Positions 51,460-59,863 of a stretch of 64,000 nucleotides of DNA are shown here, in pieces. Made by a program: the position numbers and the translations under genes. The notes under the pieces are model-generated. The model made no database searches and was not told where the DNA came from. It worked only from the letters and a program-made list of their open reading frames with translations. Source of the stretch: Hymenobacter sp. DG25A. GTDB taxonomy: Bacteria > Bacteroidota > Bacteroidia > Cytophagales > Hymenobacteraceae. Where the stretch lies: contig NZ_CP012623.1 of NCBI RefSeq assembly GCF_001280305.1, forward strand, positions 2,728,001 through 2,792,000, written 5' to 3'. How positions within the stretch are numbered: position 1 is the first letter of the stretch; each line of letters begins with the position of its first letter.

Positions 51460-54042
51460 CTACGCTACCTGCGCTGAGGCCGACTGCTTGCGGCGGGCCG
51501 GAGCCTCGGGGCGGTGGGGCTCCCGGTTGCGCTGGCGCAGGGCTATCAGGAAGCCTAGGCCCATGAGCAGCGTGCCGCTCCAGAGCAGGTTGATGAAGGG
51601 CTTCTCCATGGCTTTCAGAATGATGTAGTCCTTCTGGGTAGTGCTCACGCCGAAGGTGAACTTGCCTTTGGTGGGGTCTACATTGTTGAAGGACAGGCGC
51701 AGGCCCAGGTCTTCCACCTCATCGGGAATACGGCCAATCATTTTGTCGCGCACCACAAACACGGGGTGCACATGGTACTGCTTTTTCTCACCGGACACGA
51801 TGAAGTCGCCCTGAATAGCGAGGTCCCCGGGTTTCAGGCCCAGGCCAGCCGATTCGTGGGCGGGCTCAATGGCGCGCAGCACAGCAAAGTAGTCGTTCAG
51901 GTAAATGGTGTCGCCTACGGCCAGCACATGCTCTTTCACTTCGCTCCAGTCCTTCTCTTTGGAAGGGTCCGGCACGGTGCTGATGTGCGAGTAGATGTCG
52001 TGGTCCCAGAACTTCTTGATGTCGGGAGAAGCCAGCAGACCCTCACCCATTTCTTCGTTTACCTGTGCCCGGGGGAAGAGCGTGAAGGATTTGCCGGTTT
52101 TCCGCTCTTTATACTCCACGCGGTAGTAGGTGTTTTCGGGCCGGATTTCGAGCGTGTCGCCTACTTTATAGTACACCCGGTCGTTCTGTTTCACCTCGGC
52201 GCGGGCAATGGCCTTGAACTCGTCGTCGGTGCGGAAAAGCAGGTCTTTGTTCACGTATTCGGGCACGCCGGGTACATCAAAGTACTGGCCCGTGTAGCTG
52301 ACATCGTAGCCCTGCATGGGGGCAGCTTCGTTGCGCCACAGCAGCACGTTGTCGCGGTTCACGTCCTCCGGGAAATCCTTGGAGTACACCAGTCCCGATA
52401 CGTTCTGCGAAATAATGTTGGAATACCCGGACGAGGCCAGAATACCCAGCAGCATCAAGGCAATACCAATGTGCGCTACGGCCCCGCCCGAAAGCTGGAT
52501 CCGGCGCTTCAGCAGCATCAGAATAGTGCTCAGGTTAGCCAGCACGCCAAACAAACCAGCCGTTACCAGTACTATATACACCGGCTTCATGGGGTGCCCG
52601 AAGTAGCGCACCAGCAGCATAGCCAGGGCCGCGCCCAGCAGCGTGAGCACTACCGGCACGGTAAGGGAGTTGGTCATGCTCTCCTTGTCGTTGCGCTGCC
52701 ACCACATCACCTGGCCCAGACCGGACAGGAAGGCAATAGCCACGCCCATCCACAGCTGGAATTTGGTGTAGTGGGCAATCTGGTCGGCGGGCAGCGCCAG
52801 ATTCGATTTAATACCCAGGAAACCCAGGAAGGCATTATACACCGGAATGCTGGTGGTGACCAGCACCTGGAACGCGCCCAGGCACAGCACCGTAGCCCCA
52901 ATGAATACCCACAGCTCCGGGTTATAGGTGGTCAGCTCTTTTTTCGATACCGGAATCTGCTTCCATTTAGCCACCAGCAAAGCCACCGCCAGCACCACAA
53001 AAGCAGCCAGGTAAATAATCAGTTGGCCGGAAAGGCCCAGGTCGGTGAAGGAGTGCACGGAGGCATTGCCCAGCACACCGCTGCGGGTGAGGAAGGTAGC
53101 GTAGAGAATCAGCAGGAAGGTGGAAATAACCAGTACAAACGCGGTGCGCAGGCCCGTGCGGCGGCGCTGCCACAGCACCAGGGCGTGCAGCCCGGCCACC
53201 AGCACCAGCCAGGGAATGTACACGGCATTTTCTACCGGGTCCCAGTTCCAGAAGCCGCCAAAGTTCAGGGTTTCGTAGGCCCAGTAAGCGCCCATCATAA
53301 TACCAATGCCCAGTACGGCACCGCCCACCAGGCTCCAGGTAATGGCCGGCTTCACCCACTTGGTCAGCTCATTTTTCCAGAGGCCGGCAATGGCGAAGGC
53401 AAACGGCACCAGCGTGAGGGCAAAGCCTAGGAACAGCGTCGGCGGGTGAATCACCATCCAGTAGTTCTGCAGCAGCGGGTTCAAACCGGTACCATCGGTC
53501 GGCACAAAGTTGGGGTTGAGGCGGAACACCGGCGCATCGGTCAGGAAGTCGCGCAGCAGGATAAAGGGCGAAGAGCCGATTTTCAGGTCCAGCACCACCA
53601 CGCCCAGAATCATGGACGTGAGGAACAGCTGCACGCCCGCGAATACGGCCATTACCGGGGCTTCCCACTGGCGGTTGAAGCGCATAATGGCGAAGCCCAG
53701 CAGCACGTGCCAGAAAATCCAGAGCAGGAACGAGCCCTCCTGCCCTTCCCAGAAGCAGGAAATCATGTAGTACACCGGCAGGTGGTTGCTGGCGTGGCTC
53801 CACGCGTAGTGGTACTCGTAGCGGTGGTTATAAATGATATTGAACAGGCAGATGATGATGGAGAACACCGCCGCACCATGTACAAAAAACGCCCCGCGCG
53901 CCAGCCGCAGCCAGGAGGCATCGGCCGAGCCCAGGGGCTGGTCGCGGGCCGCCATGAAGTAGGAATAGGTAGCCACAATGGCCGCCACAAACGCTACAAT
54001 GACACTCAGATGTCCGGCGTCGCCAATAAATGTGTTCAGCAT
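51460..54042 (-). CDS. ccmF: Cytochrome c heme lyase subunit CcmF
   Basis: Inner-membrane heme lyase of 860 aa with about 15 membrane segments. The heme-binding WWD-type motif is visible as GGFWNWDPVENAVYIPWL, preceded by the HPPTLFLGFA helix; a large periplasmic loop region lies between about 580 and 800. It takes heme from holo-CcmE and attaches it to apocytochrome c. It is the last of the ccmBCDEF operon; the gap to ccmE is 114 bases and contains an AT-rich inverted repeat. Confidence 0.93.
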   Translation of the reverse strand: MLNTFIGDAGHLSVIVAFVAAIVATYSYFMAARDQPLGSADASWLRLARGAFFVHGAAVFSIIICLFNIIYNHRYEYHYAWSHASNHLPVYYMISCFWEGQEGSFLLWIFWHVLLGFAIMRFNRQWEAPVMAVFAGVQLFLTSMILGVVVLDLKIGSSPFILLRDFLTDAPVFRLNPNFVPTDGTGLNPLLQNYWMVIHPPTLFLGFALTLVPFAFAIAGLWKNELTKWVKPAITWSLVGGAVLGIGIMMGAYWAYETLNFGGFWNWDPVENAVYIPWLVLVAGLHALVLWQRRRTGLRTAFVLVISTFLLILYATFLTRSGVLGNASVHSFTDLGLSGQLIIYLAAFVVLAVALLVAKWKQIPVSKKELTTYNPELWVFIGATVLCLGAFQVLVTTSIPVYNAFLGFLGIKSNLALPADQIAHYTKFQLWMGVAIAFLSGLGQVMWWQRNDKESMTNSLTVPVVLTLLGAALAMLLVRYFGHPMKPVYIVLVTAGLFGVLANLSTILMLLKRRIQLSGGAVAHIGIALMLLGILASSGYSNIISQNVSGLVYSKDFPEDVNRDNVLLWRNEAAPMQGYDVSYTGQYFDVPGVPEYVNKDLLFRTDDEFKAIARAEVKQNDRVYYKVGDTLEIRPENTYYRVEYKERKTGKSFTLFPRAQVNEEMGEGLLASPDIKKFWDHDIYSHISTVPDPSKEKDWSEVKEHVLAVGDTIYLNDYFAVLRAIEPAHESAGLGLKPGDLAIQGDFIVSGEKKQYHVHPVFVVRDKMIGRIPDEVEDLGLRLSFNNVDPTKGKFTFGVSTTQKDYIILKAMEKPFINLLWSGTLLMGLGFLIALRQRNREPHRPEAPARRKQSASAQVA

Positions 54043-54070
54043 ATTTTCTTAATTAATAATTAAGAATCAG

Positions 54071-54145
54071 TAATTAAGAATTGTCGCCGCCGGGGTACTG
54101 TACCATTGTACAGAAACTTGCTTCGCCCTTATGAATTCTTAATTA
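54071..54145. repeat. AT-rich inverted repeat in the ccmE-ccmF gap
   Basis: TAATTAAGAATT (54071-54082) pairs with AATTCTTAATTA (54134-54145). Degenerate copies of the same unit (AATTAATAATTAAGAAT) lie immediately left, and the loop holds GTAC-centred smaller palindromes. It may be a small mobile repeat or a transcript stabiliser. Confidence 0.5.
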
Positions 54146-54156
54146 TCAATTACTAA

Positions 54157-54582
54157 TTACCGTGCGGCGGTAGTGCCTTTGATGTCTTTCTCCACGTACT
54201 TCGAGGGGCACTTCAGCAGGATCTTATCGGCCACGAACACGTCGTTGCGCATGGCGCCGGTAATCACCACCTGCTCCGATTTGTCGAAGTCCTGGGGCTT
54301 GGGGTTGAAATACACCACGCGCTGGGCAATGCGGTTGGTATCCACCAGCGTGAAGGCGAAATAATTGGGGTCGAGCGTGGGGTTGTACTCCAGGCCCATG
54401 ATATTTTTCTGGGTGTCGCGGGGCAGGCGGCCCACTACGTGCACTTTGGTATTGTTGCCTTCGGCGGCCAGGTCGCGGGCCTCTTTGAAGGACACGTATT
54501 GACTTACATCCCCGGCCGTGGTTACCAGAATGCCGATGGCAATGGCAATGACCGTCAGGATAAGCAGGTGTGATTTTTTCAT
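54157..54582 (-). CDS. ccmE: Cytochrome c maturation heme chaperone CcmE, CxxxY type
   Basis: Membrane-anchored periplasmic heme chaperone of 141 aa: N-terminal helix (5-22) and an OB-fold core. The usual heme-binding HxxxY near the C-terminus is replaced by Cys125-Pro-Ser-Lys-Tyr129. CcmE proteins with CxxxY are known from archaea and some sulfate reducers, where heme attaches to Cys. Start ATG 54582 gives the normal anchor; upstream residues to 54627 do not fit. A hairpin terminator lies between it and ccmD. Confidence 0.9.
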   Translation of the reverse strand: MKKSHLLILTVIAIAIGILVTTAGDVSQYVSFKEARDLAAEGNNTKVHVVGRLPRDTQKNIMGLEYNPTLDPNYFAFTLVDTNRIAQRVVYFNPKPQDFDKSEQVVITGAMRNDVFVADKILLKCPSKYVEKDIKGTTAAR

Positions 54583-54642
54583 GGTATTACGGAGCGGAAA
54601 GCACAAAGCCGGCCGTTGCGGGGCCAACTCTTCTGAACAACC

Positions 54643-54670
54643 AAAAAGGACCGAATAAATCCGTCGGTCC
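54643..54670 (-). terminator. Hairpin with T-run between ccmD and ccmE
   Basis: On the minus strand GGACCG pairs with CGGTCC (54665-54670 and 54648-54653) across an 11-base loop and is followed by TTTTT. Because ccmE and ccmF lie beyond it, it could be a partial terminator or attenuator that lowers their expression. Confidence 0.6.
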
Positions 54671-54744
54671 GGCGGAATAATTTACTATCTGGCAGTAGTC
54701 AAATTCTGTCTTTGAATTCTTCCGTGCCGCCAGCAGATTCAGAG

Positions 54745-54975
54745 CTACTTTACCTCTTTCTCCAGCCGGGTTAGTTTGCGGTCCAGCGAAATGAGGTAGG
54801 CAAACAAGCCTCCCAGCAGAACCACGATGACGGCTACCACCACGTAGATTTTCCCGCTCTGGCGCAGCGCATCGGCCATTTCGGGGGTATCGGTGGCAGT
54901 TTGGGCGGCGGCATGCAGCACAGGCAGCAACAGAGCCAGCACCAGCAGAAGGGCGTTACGCAAGCTGTTTTTCAT
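54745..54975 (-). CDS. ccmD: CcmD-like small membrane protein
   Basis: Protein of 76 aa: signal-like N-terminus (about 1-23), then one membrane helix (IYVVVAVIVVLLGGLFAYLIS) and a basic, heptad-like tail (LDRKLTRLEKEVK). CcmD is known to help release holo-CcmE from CcmC. It overlaps the ccmC 3' end by 20 bases, so the two are translationally coupled. Identification rests on size, topology and position. Confidence 0.8.
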   Translation of the reverse strand: MKNSLRNALLLVLALLLPVLHAAAQTATDTPEMADALRQSGKIYVVVAVIVVLLGGLFAYLISLDRKLTRLEKEVK

Positions 54976-55630
54976 ATACTTTTTGTTTGAGCAGCGACAG
55001 TCGCACGGCCAGCTGCGTAATCCAGACGCCCAGCAGCGTCCAGCCAATCACGGCCGGGTAGAACACCAGGCGCATATCACTGTCGAGGTCGTAGCGGGCA
55101 AAGGCCGGGTTGCCGCCCGCACCAGGGTGGAGAGAATCGGTAAGGCGGGGCAGAATAAAGAACAGCGGCATGGCCGCGGCAAAAGCAAAGATGTTGTAAA
55201 TGGCCGATACCCGGGCGCGCTGCTGCTCATCCGTAAAAGAAGAGCGCAGCACCAGGTAGGCGCCGTAAATCAGCATGGCAATGGCCGCGCCGTTCAGCTT
55301 GGGGTCGTTGGTCCACCAGGTGCCCCAGGTAAAGCGGGCCCAGATGCTGCCGGTGCTCAGGCCAATGAGGCCCATCAGAATGCCAGTCTTGGCAAACTCA
55401 TGCGAGAGAGTATCCAGCCGGCTGGTGGGCGTGCGCAGGTAGCGCACGGAAAACACCACGGAGGCCGTCAGGATAATCGTCATCCCGAACCACATGGGCA
55501 CGTGGAAGTACAGGTTGCGGATGGTTTCGTTGAGGATAGCCAGACGCGGCACCGGCATCAGCAGCCCCGCTATAGCGGTGTACAGCACCAGAACCACGGC
55601 CAAAACTTTCCACCAGTTCTTTTTCATCAT
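54956..55630 (-). CDS. ccmC: Heme transporter/handling protein CcmC
   Basis: Inner-membrane protein of 224 aa with six membrane segments that loads heme onto CcmE. The tryptophan-rich WWD domain is WGTWWTNDPKLNG, flanked by conserved His residues (NLYFHVPMWF). It lies between ccmB and ccmD; the 130-base gap to ccmB has an imperfect inverted repeat. Confidence 0.92.
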   Translation of the reverse strand: MMKKNWWKVLAVVLVLYTAIAGLLMPVPRLAILNETIRNLYFHVPMWFGMTIILTASVVFSVRYLRTPTSRLDTLSHEFAKTGILMGLIGLSTGSIWARFTWGTWWTNDPKLNGAAIAMLIYGAYLVLRSSFTDEQQRARVSAIYNIFAFAAAMPLFFILPRLTDSLHPGAGGNPAFARYDLDSDMRLVFYPAVIGWTLLGVWITQLAVRLSLLKQKVYEKQLA

Positions 55631-55632
55631 AA

Positions 55633-55755
55633 GCTGATAGCTGTTAGCCAGTGGCTAATAGCCTTTTGTGAAGAGGGCAAAGAGACGTTGAATAACAGCT
55701 GGCAACAGAGTTCGGATATATAAAAACAAAAAGCCAACAGCCTATAGCTGCCAGC
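55633..55755. repeat. Imperfect inverted repeat in the ccmB-ccmC gap
   Basis: Arms 55633-55656 and 55732-55755 pair at 16 of 24 positions; GCTG-NN-AGCT and TGGCT blocks are conserved. The gap shows no gene. Possible decayed repeat element. Confidence 0.3.
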
Positions 55756-55760
55756 CTGGT

Positions 55761-56432
55761 TCATGACCGCCACAAAAAAGGAAACAGGATATAGGACACC
55801 GCGCCCACAATTAGATTCAGGGCAACCAGCGTGAGCATGGAGCCCCGGCTGGCTTCCCACTCCAGCCCATCCAAGGCGTTTTTTGACACTTTGATGAGCA
55901 ACAGCAGCATCGGAATCATAATTGGAAAACCCAGCACGGCCATGAGTGTGTGACTGTTGGTAGCTTTGGAGGCAATGCCGGAAACCAGCGTGAGCGTGGC
56001 CGCAAAACCCAGCGCGCCCAGCAGCACGTTGCCCACAAACAGCGGCACGTCCTGCACGGGGTTGCCCAGCACCAGCGCATACACGCCAAAGCCTACTGTA
56101 GAAAGCCCCAGCAGCAGCATAGCGTTGTAGCCTATTTTAGCCAGAATAACGGCCTGGGGCCGCACCAGCGCATAATAGTAGAGCTGGCGCCCGCGGCTTT
56201 CCTGCAGAAAGCCCTTCGCCACGGCATTCACGGCGGTGAAGAGCAGAATAATCCAGAACAGGGCGTTCCAGGCGGGTACCGGCAACTGGCCGCCGCGCAG
56301 GGCAAAGCTCATGTAGCACACAAACACTGTGCTGCCCACGTACAGCAGCATGCCGCTCAGGGCCGCGCGCTGCCGCCATTCCAGACGGAAGTCCTTCTGT
56401 ATCAAATACCAAATCTCACGGATGAGCTGCAC
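55761..56432 (-). CDS. ccmB: Heme exporter/ABC permease CcmB
   Basis: Membrane subunit of 223 aa of the CcmAB(CD) ABC complex that releases holo-CcmE. About six helices; the start VQLIREIWYLIQKDFRLEWRQ is typical of CcmB. GTG at 56432 was chosen because the -7 box at 56459 would place the transcript start after the alternative TTG at 56474. The ATPase gene ccmA is not upstream, where the converging neighbour is a propeller protein gene, so ccmA must be elsewhere. Confidence 0.88.
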   Translation of the reverse strand: MQLIREIWYLIQKDFRLEWRQRAALSGMLLYVGSTVFVCYMSFALRGGQLPVPAWNALFWIILLFTAVNAVAKGFLQESRGRQLYYYALVRPQAVILAKIGYNAMLLLGLSTVGFGVYALVLGNPVQDVPLFVGNVLLGALGFAATLTLVSGIASKATNSHTLMAVLGFPIMIPMLLLLIKVSKNALDGLEWEASRGSMLTLVALNLIVGAVSYILFPFLWRS

Positions 56433-56458
56433 GGCAACAGGAGTGGTGAACGGGACGG

Positions 56459-56466
56459 CAAAGATA
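56459..56466 (-). promoter_or_regulatory. -7 promoter box of the ccm operon
   Basis: Minus-strand TATCTTTG, perfect TANNTTTG, 27 bases before the ccmB GTG. No obvious -33 TTG. Confidence 0.5.
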
Positions 56467-56542
56467 CAACCCAAGTCCCGGATGGCCGCACCCCCACGCT
56501 ACCTATGACGAATGTCATGTAGCGGCTGCCCTCTAGAAAGCC

Positions 56543-56578
56543 AAAATCCCCCGCCTGCGGGGGCAGACGAGGGATTTT
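56543..56578 (-). terminator. Terminator after the propeller-barrel gene
   Basis: AAAATCCC (56543-56550) pairs with GGGATTTT (56571-56578), enclosing a strong CCCCGC/GCGGGG inner hairpin; 24 bases after the stop at 56602 on the minus strand. Confidence 0.6.
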
Positions 56579-56601
56579 TCCGGAGGCACTGGCTTTAGCC
56601 G

Positions 56602-59600
56602 TTAAAAATCATACCCCAGCGTGAAATAGAACTTGGGGCCATTCTGCTCAAAATCCTCTTCTCCCCACGCCACATCCAGCTTGCCATAGAAGCCCAGAAT
56701 GGTGCTGCGGGCCCCCACGCCGTAGCCCACCAGCAGCGGGTTGCGGAAGCGTACCACTGTGGCCGAAAAGGCATTACCGGGGTTAGGCTGCAGTTGGGTG
56801 TTGTAAGAGTTATCCTGCGTGAAGGGGTTGGCACCGGAATAGGCACTGCCGGCATCAGCAAAGCCTGTGAGCTGCAGATTGCGGAAGAAACCGGACTCAA
56901 TAGGCTTGTTGGTGAAGTACTGAATGATGGGGATGCGCAGCTCCGAGTTGAACAGCACGTATTTGGGGCCGCTGCGGGCATTGTAGTTAAAGCCCCGCAT
57001 GTTGGTTACAAACTCCTGGTAGAACACATTAGCGGGCTCGCCCCGGAATACCTCACCGGACGGACCATTGTAGCTGTTGTTCAGCCAGTTATCCATACCA
57101 CCCAGCCGGAAGGTTTTCGGCGACTTACCGAAGAACTCGCCGTAGCTGGCCCGGTTGGCCCAGATAATCTGGCGGTGTACTTTCTGGTAGTGCCGCAAAT
57201 CCACGAAGAACTTGTTGAAGCTCTGGTTGGCATCCCGCGTAGCGTGCAGCATCTGCACCCCGATTTTCATGCGGGTGCCTTCCAACATATTCACGCCGGT
57301 GGCAATGGCGTTGTCGAACACCAGCTCGGAGCTGCCGCCGAGGAAGTTTTCTACTACGTCCCGGTCTGAAAGCTTATCCAGGCGCGTGGTGCGCACATTT
57401 ACATAGCGTGCCGCTACCCGTGCACTCAGGTTGGGCGTCAGCGGGTAGGCTAGGCGCGGGGCTACCTCGTGGCGGGTAAAGCGGGTTTCCCCCAGTTCAG
57501 TACTCACGCTGTAAGACTGTTTCTGGTAGCTCATGCCCCAGTCGTAGCGGCCGCGCAGGTTGGAGTACTCCGTGAAGATGTTGCTGGTGCGCAGATCGGT
57601 GAGGGCGAAAATACCCGCCCGGATGCGGTGGTCCTCAAACAGGTCAGACATAGAAGCCTGCCCAATAAGCCCCCAGCCCAGCAAAGGGTCAACATACACT
57701 GTGGAAACTACTTTGTTGATGCTGAACTGCCGGCCATACCGGATGGGCCCTACCAGGCCAATACCATCGGTGGGTGGTGCGGTGCCGGCCTGCTGGGCCG
57801 TGCGCTGCTGCGTACGAACCGGCGTGTCTTCCTCATACTGATAGTCCTGCCCCTGGGGTGGTTGAGCCGTCTGTTGCTGCTGAGTAGAGTCGGCCGGGGC
57901 GAGTGGCTGCGGCACCGTATCCTGCACGCCCGGGGCGGGCGCCGGAGCGGGAGCCGCGGGCTTTGAGCGGTCTTCCAGAATTTCCTGCCGCGCCGTTTTG
58001 GAAAGCTGCAGGCCCGTGGGCAGCGGGTAGGCCGGATTTAAGAAGACGAAGGGGCGGGCCCGGTCATTGGCTACATACGCCAGTGTGGAGGAAACGGCGC
58101 TGTAGTCGTAGCTGCGCAGGTTGGGCAGCAGGTTGGTAACTGCCGTACGTTGTTTGGTGGTGAGGTCGTAGCGGTAGAGGCTGCGCACGCCGCTTTCTTC
58201 GCTCAGAAACACTACTTCGTTGTTCGACAGCGCCCGCGGGGCGCTTTCGTTGGAAATGGTAGCCACCAGGGATTCTACCGGCTGCGGACGACCATCCAGG
58301 TGGTACAGGAACAGGTCGTAGTTATTCACCACGTAGGCAAAGTTGTTTTTGGCCAGACCGGTAGTGTCCATCCAGCGGTTGGAGCTGAACACGATGCCTT
58401 GCCCGTTGGGCAGGAACGTGGGCTGCACATCGTCGAACAGGTCGTTGGTGAGGCGCTCGGGCGTGCGGCTACCGCTGCGCAGCAAAAACAGGTCATTCTG
58501 CCCATTTACGGCCGCGCTAAATACCAGAGACTTGCCATCGGGGGAATATTGCAGGCCCATTACCTGCGTGTATCGGCTTAAGATCGAAGAGCCTTCGCGC
58601 CCACTAAACGGCAGGCCTTCCCACACCCGCGCCAGAAGGCCGGCCGGCCCGGCATTGGCCGGACGCAGCCGCAGGCTCATCACTCCCCTATCGGTTTCGG
58701 CCACAGCCAGCTCGCTGTTGTTGCGCCAGGCCAGCACGGGCAGGCGTTGGTCTACCTGCTGATCGGGCGTTTTGTAGCCGCCGCGGTGTACTACGTGCCG
58801 ATTGCCGCCGGTGGCAGCATTGCTCACAATTACCCGGTAGCGGCCCCGGTCGTTCATCACGTAGGCCAGCTGCCGGCCGTCGGGGCTGAGGGCAACCTGC
58901 GAATACTGCACCTCATGCCGGTTGCGCTTCACCAGCCGGGATTTGTCGTCGGGCAGGGTGGTGTAGGGCGTGGTAGGCTGCGCATTCAGCTGCCGGTAGT
59001 AAGCCAGCCAGTCCTTCAGGAAGGTTTTATAGGGCACATTCAGCGAGCTGCTGATGCCGGTTTCCACGTCGCGGGTAATGCGCGTGAGGTTCAGAATATT
59101 TTGAATGGAGGTGTAGCCGTAGCGCTCGGCAATGTAGTTCCACACGCTCTGCCCGGCCAGCTCAGGGCTGCGGGCAAAGAACGGGGCCGGGCGGTTGGCA
59201 TCTATCTGCTGCGTCATGTCGCGCATGTACTCGTCCATCTCCACGCTCCAGCCTTCGGCGGTGTAGGCCGCCGCGCCGGTGATAAACCAATCGGGCAACT
59301 GCAGCAGGTAGTTGCTCTGGATAACTTCCTTCAGGGAGCCGCCATACATCATGTCGTGCAGCAGCACGCGCGTTACCTGAAAGCTTACGTCGCGCTTCAG
59401 CTGGGTTTGCTGGCCCTGGAAGGCAATCTGCACTTTGTCCATGCGCAGCAAATCGGTTTCGCCGCCCATCTGGTACTTGTCATCGTTCAGGCCGATGTTG
59501 CTCTGCCGCAAATCCGTGACGGAGTTGTAGAGCATGAGCGTGGTTTTGGAGTAGGGATAGTACCCAAGCAGCGAGGTGATGCGCTGCAGCTCTTTTTCCG

Positions 59601-59841
59601 CGTACTCGGCCGTGCGCCGGGCCGTGGCCTCGCCGCCGGCGTAGAAATACACGTTGAAGTTGGCGGTGGAGAAATAGCTCCAGTCAAACTTTTTATACTG
59701 AATCCGGACCCGTCCGAACGGCTCCTGCGACGTTTGCGCCACCGTGCCGGTGAGCGTGCTCAGCCACAACACGGCAGTGAGCAAGCCGCCCATCGAGAGC
59801 AAGCGCTGCCGTTGCCGAAAGGAAGTAAACAGGTGCATCAT
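56602..59841 (-). CDS. Propeller and beta-barrel outer membrane protein (TolB-like)
   Basis: Large protein of 1079 aa with a signal peptide (ending TGTVAQ). The N-terminal 240 residues resemble an inactive peptidase-like domain (YFSTANFNVYFYAGGEATARR), followed by a WD40/TolB-type beta-propeller (about 300-600; repeats such as SPDGRQLAYVMND and YSPDGKSLVFSA), a Pro/Ala/Gln-rich linker (about 615-690) and an Omp85-like barrel (to the end, GKLDVAWGEEDFEQNGPKFYF). No LexxH zinc motif is evident. Conserved in Bacteroidota, role unproven; an outer membrane receptor or export helper is possible. The oxidoreductase gene is 22 bases upstream. Confidence 0.78.
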   Translation of the reverse strand: MMHLFTSFRQRQRLLSMGGLLTAVLWLSTLTGTVAQTSQEPFGRVRIQYKKFDWSYFSTANFNVYFYAGGEATARRTAEYAEKELQRITSLLGYYPYSKTTLMLYNSVTDLRQSNIGLNDDKYQMGGETDLLRMDKVQIAFQGQQTQLKRDVSFQVTRVLLHDMMYGGSLKEVIQSNYLLQLPDWFITGAAAYTAEGWSVEMDEYMRDMTQQIDANRPAPFFARSPELAGQSVWNYIAERYGYTSIQNILNLTRITRDVETGISSSLNVPYKTFLKDWLAYYRQLNAQPTTPYTTLPDDKSRLVKRNRHEVQYSQVALSPDGRQLAYVMNDRGRYRVIVSNAATGGNRHVVHRGGYKTPDQQVDQRLPVLAWRNNSELAVAETDRGVMSLRLRPANAGPAGLLARVWEGLPFSGREGSSILSRYTQVMGLQYSPDGKSLVFSAAVNGQNDLFLLRSGSRTPERLTNDLFDDVQPTFLPNGQGIVFSSNRWMDTTGLAKNNFAYVVNNYDLFLYHLDGRPQPVESLVATISNESAPRALSNNEVVFLSEESGVRSLYRYDLTTKQRTAVTNLLPNLRSYDYSAVSSTLAYVANDRARPFVFLNPAYPLPTGLQLSKTARQEILEDRSKPAAPAPAPAPGVQDTVPQPLAPADSTQQQQTAQPPQGQDYQYEEDTPVRTQQRTAQQAGTAPPTDGIGLVGPIRYGRQFSINKVVSTVYVDPLLGWGLIGQASMSDLFEDHRIRAGIFALTDLRTSNIFTEYSNLRGRYDWGMSYQKQSYSVSTELGETRFTRHEVAPRLAYPLTPNLSARVAARYVNVRTTRLDKLSDRDVVENFLGGSSELVFDNAIATGVNMLEGTRMKIGVQMLHATRDANQSFNKFFVDLRHYQKVHRQIIWANRASYGEFFGKSPKTFRLGGMDNWLNNSYNGPSGEVFRGEPANVFYQEFVTNMRGFNYNARSGPKYVLFNSELRIPIIQYFTNKPIESGFFRNLQLTGFADAGSAYSGANPFTQDNSYNTQLQPNPGNAFSATVVRFRNPLLVGYGVGARSTILGFYGKLDVAWGEEDFEQNGPKFYFTLGYDF

Positions 59842-59863
59842 CGAGCTAAAGAGCAAAAAAATA

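Noticed and set aside
51766..53430. 554-codon open frame opposite ccmF
   Set aside because: His/Gln-rich shadow of a conserved membrane protein gene, with no start signal or motif.
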